DNA of 11,043 nucleotides, taken from positions 1-11,043 of the forward strand of contig JAOXYB010057012.1 in the NCBI GenBank assembly GCA_028565635.1, given 5' to 3'. The stretch comes from Phoronis ovalis (taxonomy: Eukaryota; Phoronida; Phoronidae). The notes under the pieces are model-generated. The model did no database searches, was not told the DNA's origin, and was given only the letters and a program-made list of their open reading frames with translations. A program made the position numbers and the translations under genes. Positions 7,767 to 11,043 of this stretch are shown piece after piece (positions within the stretch are counted from its first letter, which is position 1; every line of letters begins with the position of its first letter).

Positions 7767-8155
7767 AAAGATAACTACTTTTAAAAACTTTATGACATTT
7801 CACTTTATTTTTTGAAAATTACCAGCAAACTGTAATATTACATAATTCGATTTTTTTTTCTTTGACCTCAAAATAACCATGTCTACTCAAATAACTCAAT
7901 GTCTATTCTCTCTATCATTGAAATGTCTGTATGACTACGCTGTCGTCGACTTTAACAGCTTAACAGATTACTAGTAGTTGATGGCCACAAATATAAATAA
8001 ATCAGGAGTTCATCAAAATGATATGTGTATAAACGTTATATTATCATTTTTGAATATTTTGAACAATTTAATAAATTGACTTTTGATCAAACATCTATGT
8101 TACTATAATCTGGAAGTATCGTTAAAGATCAATTAAGCAAAAAAAGGTATTTTAC
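7767..8155. other. Presumed intron of the nicotinic-type gene
   Basis: AT-rich, with no exon recognised on the - strand. The next exon of a nicotinic subunit should encode the strand after loop A and lead toward the Cys-loop; no W-x-PP or Cys-loop coding was found here. Confidence 0.4.
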
Positions 8156-8265
8156 CTGTTGTATAGTGAATTATCTGGAAGACATAATTTATTCTTCGGT
8201 ATTCGCAACAGTTTAATTCCTCCATAATCTGTTGCGTTCCATGTAAGAAAGGCATCTTTCCACGA
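8156..8265 (-). CDS. Nicotinic-type subunit exon 4 (110 bp, loop A)
   Basis: Acceptor CTTTATTTAG, then 36 codons plus two bases, then donor GTAAAAT. It encodes SWKDAFLTWNATDYGGIKLL, then RIPKNKLCLPDNSLYN. The W-D/H-L-x-WN-x-x-x-Y-x-G-[IV] block is diagnostic of nicotinic subunits. The exon is exactly 110 bp, as expected. In the loop-A motif, usually W-x-PD-x-x-LYN, Trp is replaced by Cys, while the PD and LYN are kept. Confidence 0.93.
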
Positions 8266-10768
8266 CTAAATAAAGGTAATGGAATGCATTGAAAAAATGC
8301 TTTTAAAATAATTTAGATTTATGGAAACATTGTTGAATCTCTTAGTGTAATAAAATCGTAGGGATCGATTGCAATCACAACTCTTAAGAGTGTACCCTAA
8401 TAATTTAGGTGTTAATAAAAGTCTTCCACGTTGTGTATATTAAATATCGAGGCCATGCAGAACAAGTATAAGTCTAACGCAGCACTGTAAAGCATGAATG
8501 TCACCAACGTGGCTTTATCAGTGGTAAGCAAGCATAGCATTTCAGCATTTTATGAGTGGTTCGGGTTTATTTTAGTAATAATCATTATATACAGTGAAGT
8601 AATATCTTTTTATTTTTTGCATAATACCTAGTATGAGTGCCTTACACTCTTTAACCAAGAATGGACTTGTAATGTTTCCGTCTTTGTGTCCTGAAAATGG
8701 AAATACTCGACAAGTGCATTTCGAAATTTTACAATGGAGTTCCGTAAATAAGCTCCTGGGCGAACTTTTGGCAAATTACATTGTCGAAATAAACAAAAAT
8801 CAGTTTTGTGAAGCAACAGTGCACAATACGAGCAGCATTAAACTGTAAACAAGGAGAACCATACGTGTTTTATAACAATTAATTCTTTCAATTTTATTAC
8901 ATTTTTTACAGTAAATGATAAATACTGATACCAAAGTACTTTATTTGCATTTAGTTAATGTCTTTGATTGATACTATGCATTAACACAATGTTATATTTA
9001 TTGTGTATTACTGTGTTAATGTACGGTTTTTAGAGCAAACCAGATTTTAAAAATAACAAAAAACAAAATGTTTTATGTTCAGCCTAGATATCACTTATAT
9101 TTATGATCTATACTTAGCTAGCACTTTATTTATTTTTAGTACTATTGTAATTAACTTTGTATGAACTTTTTATAGTTTGAAATAAAACAATATCATAAAC
9201 CGCAGAACATATTACTGAAAATGCATACTATATAAGCATGTATCCATCCTACATATTTGTTTTTAGTGTTTACGTTTATATTTTATGTGAGAGATAAACC
9301 ATTACTCCATATCATTTTACAGTTTATGATGCATGTGTGATATGTATTGTATATTAGCTTTCATTTAACTTGTCTCCATTCTCTTTTTGTTTTTGTCTAG
9401 GGAGAAATGTCGTTAAATATATCTAATGTAATCTTACGCTGCTCACCGCATTAAGGATATCCTTGAGGGTAGTGTTGATGATTACTGTCTGTTATTAATG
9501 TGTTTCGTTGATGAAAGATCGCCCAGAGGGCGTATTAACGTAAAATCTAGGTACTAATAAAATATACAGCAATGTATAGCTTATAAATGTGGAGGTACAT
9601 GTATGCAATTAATTTTTATATTCCTTTTTTGAAATAATGTAAATAAAAAACATGAATTGTAAGTGATTTCATCCCAGATATGAACCAACGCTAAATTTGC
9701 CCGTTTATGAATTCGTATCAACGAAAGTCCTAACTGAACATTAAGAGGTTGATCAATGGCTACAGGTCTTATGTCTTTATTGTAGCGTTTTAGTAGTGAT
9801 TCGTACAATCTCTGCTCCGTCGTTACATCCCGCGTTAAATTAGCTACCGGTCCTAAAATAACATCAAAAAAACATTAAAATTACGGTCTTTATAAATCAT
9901 TTTGCGACATCGTCTATTCAAACAGCCAGTCATATATGTTTTGAAAACATCTGTTTTCATTCGAGCAATTCCTTTCCAAAAAATGCATTTTCAGTATTCT
10001 GTTTCATATGCAAATTAACCATAGCCCGAATATAAAATCATTATATTATCCGTGGGGCATACGAATCAAAGGGTGAGCCCACATGCGCGCACGAAAAATC
10101 GTGTGAAAAAGGGATATTTTTTTCAAGCAGGCACGAAACGTGCGTTTCGCGTTAACAGGTATATAGTTGGCTAAATATTGGCAAATAGGATGTTGTTTTT
10201 ACATTGAATGCAGATCTACCAAAGGGTATCTTTTCACCATTCAGATATATACAGACGCGTAGTGAAAAAGGGTATATATTTTCATCATCAAATGCGAAAA
10301 ATCGGGGCGACCTAACCCGCGCGTTTACTTATCTGATGATTTTTACTGAGTAAGTACAGTATGCCAAAATGGGATACTTGTTTTAGCTATATATGGGTTT
10401 AGGTGCTTTTTTAAACCTATGTGCACCTACCCAACACAAGTGACCCGAGGTTATATTGTCATCCCCAATATCTAAGCAAACATATGCACTGTCTATCGGT
10501 GCTTTATCCTGTTCGGTTGGTAATAAGTATTACTTTGGAAAAGCAACAAGTACAAAGAAAACCTGAGCTACTAGGAAAGCATAAATTCTATTTATAACAA
10601 AATTCAAGATTGTAGCCCGGATTGTAGCGTACGCTGCCCTGGCAGGCTACCGCGTGGGCTGCTGATTCACCATAAACAGTCATATTTACCTTCTGCAGCT
10701 ATTGATACATTAAAGGTGCATGCTGCTAAAACACCAGGTATTAGAAACAAACATTTAATCATTTCCAT
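8156..10768 (-). CDS. Nicotinic acetylcholine receptor-like subunit, 5' part (four exons)
   Basis: This is the N-terminal part of a Cys-loop ligand-gated ion channel subunit, extracellular ligand-binding domain. Four - strand exons join in one frame: 10690-10768, 9701-9852, 8646-8690 and 8156-8265. They give a signal peptide, an N-terminal helix (EQRLYESLLKRYNKDIRPVA), strands with QPLNVQLGLSLIRI, a loop-D segment (VHSWLKS), then SWKDAFLTWNATDYGGIKLL and a loop-A region ending LYN. Exon sizes of 45 and 110 bp and all phases equal the ancestral pattern that I recall for vertebrate CHRNA7. Sequons NLT (exon 2) and NAT (exon 4) are present. Oddities are a GC donor after exon 2, Cys in place of the usual loop-A Trp (KLCLPD), and Asn-Ser where two hydrophobic residues are usual. 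The Cys-loop, vicinal-Cys loop C and TM1-TM4 were not found, so agonist-binding class and channel function are undetermined. It could also be a soluble binding-protein type or a truncated gene. Confidence 0.9.
8266..8645 (-). other. Intron 3 of the nicotinic-type gene
   Basis: A 380-bp GT-AG intron (donor GTAAGG at 8645, acceptor TTATTTAG at 8266). No other feature is seen in it. Confidence 0.85.
8646..8690 (-). CDS. Nicotinic-type subunit exon 3 (45 bp, loop D)
   Basis: Acceptor CCATTTTCAG, exactly 45 bp (15 codons, DTKTETLQVHSWLKS), then donor GTAAGG. The length, the phase 0/0 ends and the Trp in the loop-D position all agree with exon 3 of nicotinic subunits. The overlapping + strand open frame at 8633-8848 is a shadow. 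Confidence 0.9.
8691..9700 (-). other. Intron 2 of the nicotinic-type gene (GC-AG)
   Basis: A 1010-bp intron with donor GCAAAT and acceptor CATTTTCAG. It includes a hairpin-capable palindrome with 10-bp arms (CATTAACACA 8979-8988, TGTGTTAATG 9012-9021) and a less AT-rich patch about 9400-9560 of unknown origin. Confidence 0.75.
9701..9852 (-). CDS. Nicotinic-type subunit exon 2 (helix 1 and first beta strands), GC donor
   Basis: Acceptor tattttag is followed by GA, then 50 codons including ANLTRD, TEQRLYESLLKRYNKDIRPV and QPLNVQLGLSLIRIHKR. The family exon boundary falls four residues past the SL-hydrophobic-x-I motif, which here is CGG|GCAAAT, a GC 5' splice site. The only nearby GT (GC|GTTGGT, 9689-9688) would put exon 3 out of frame and hit TAA, so the GC site is preferred. 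The reading frame stays open past the exon by chance. Confidence 0.85.
9853..10689 (-). other. Intron 1 of the nicotinic-type gene
   Basis: An 837-bp GT-AG intron (donor GTAAATATG at 10689, acceptor TATTTTAG at 9853). Much of it, about 10060-10450, is an interspersed repeat described separately. A GC-rich patch at about 10612-10662 is unexplained. Confidence 0.8.
10060..10450. repeat. Interspersed repeat with GTGAAAAAGGGTATNTTTTCA motifs
   Basis: The stretch carries several versions of a GAAAAAGGGTATNTTTTCA motif (10101-10124, 10219-10236, 10261-10284, and a weaker one near 10367). CG-containing segments (AAACGTGCGTTTCGCG, ACCCGCGCGTTTAC) stand out from the AT-rich surroundings. It ends near a small inverted repeat, GGGTTTAGGTGC (10395-10406) against GCACCTACCC (10422-10431). 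I take it as a copy of a genomic repeat family; its boundaries and class are not determined. Confidence 0.5.
10690..10768 (-). CDS. Nicotinic-type subunit exon 1: start codon and signal peptide
   Basis: ATG at 10768-10766, with a second in-frame ATG two codons later, begins 26 codons with a hydrophobic core (MIKCLFLIPGVLAACTFNVS, then IAAE). The exon ends GAAG before donor gtaaat. The exon leaves one codon base, which is completed by GA of exon 2 to give Gly. Signal cleavage is likely after the Ala-Ala near residue 25. Exon 1 carrying only the leader and ending in phase 1 matches the usual nicotinic gene layout. Confidence 0.88.
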
Positions 10769-11043
10769 TTTACCGATTTTGGGATCTTAAAACATCCTCA
10801 AATTTCTAGTACATTAACAGAATCTGAACCTTTGATAGAAATAGTACTTTGTGAACCAGGATTATTTGAGAGAAGTTACTGGGAGAGTAGTTAAGTACAA
10901 GCTAGAATCTTGAATCCAAGTCGCAATTAAAGTTAAAATATTTTATTATGGGGGGCTGTCGTATAACTGTACGCAAACGTTCATTCATGCATAAGTGGAT
11001 TCAATGAATTTATGCCAAGCGGAAAGGTTCTGGGGTTTATATA
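10769..11043 (-). promoter_or_regulatory. Upstream region / 5' UTR of the nicotinic-type gene
   Basis: This lies 5' of the start codon on the - strand. No coding sequence or convincing promoter element is seen; assignment is by position only. Confidence 0.3.

Noticed and set aside
8633-8848. + strand 71-residue open frame
   Set aside because: It is a shadow of the nicotinic exon 3 on the opposite strand.

Overview
This window is AT-rich nuclear DNA from an animal. Genes are split by spliceosomal introns, and long stretches hold interspersed repeats. The protein-coding content (a PNO1 gene, an invertebrate-style neuropeptide GPCR, and a nicotinic-type Cys-loop receptor with ancestral exon boundaries), together with a tRNA-headed SINE and G/C-run-ended mobile elements, suggests a lophotrochozoan, probably a bivalve mollusc. 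That placement is inference from style; no species can be named.

Layout. From 1 to about 1890 lies the 3' end of PNO1 on the + strand: three terminal coding exons (195-312, 756-826, 1395-1462), with a tRNA-derived SINE in the last intron and AATAAA signals in the 3' UTR. From about 2266 to 2740 lies a decayed copy of the neighbouring GPCR on the - strand. It retains the DRYF-region codons but carries a deletion and a 44-bp internal tandem duplication. From 3259 to 4401 lies an intact, uninterrupted 380-residue rhodopsin-class GPCR of the NPY/NPF/short-NPF/PrRP-receptor kind, - strand. From about 4897 to 5369 lies a non-autonomous element with CCCGGGGGG-CACT terminal inverted repeats. From 5638 to 5879 lies a foldback MITE. 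From about 6236 to 7766 lies an unusual array in which short inverted repeats (TTTTCCTTATTCGA / TCGAATAAGGAAAA) recur again and again.

From 10768 down to 8156, on the - strand, lie four exons of a nicotinic acetylcholine receptor-like subunit. They encode a signal peptide, helix 1 plus the first strands, a 45-bp loop-D exon and a 110-bp loop-A exon. They can be joined in one frame only if exon 2 uses a GC 5' splice site. Exons for the Cys-loop, the C-loop and the membrane segments were not found, so the gene either continues across very large introns (possibly spanning the satellite and the GPCR) or is truncated.

The genes do not form an operon or pathway. PNO1 is housekeeping (40S ribosome assembly). 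The GPCR and the nicotinic-type subunit are both neuronal or signalling receptors, but their adjacency need not be functional. The most notable items are the GC-donor nicotinic gene with a Cys at the usual loop-A Trp, the hairpin satellite, and the tandem GPCR duplicate caught in decay.
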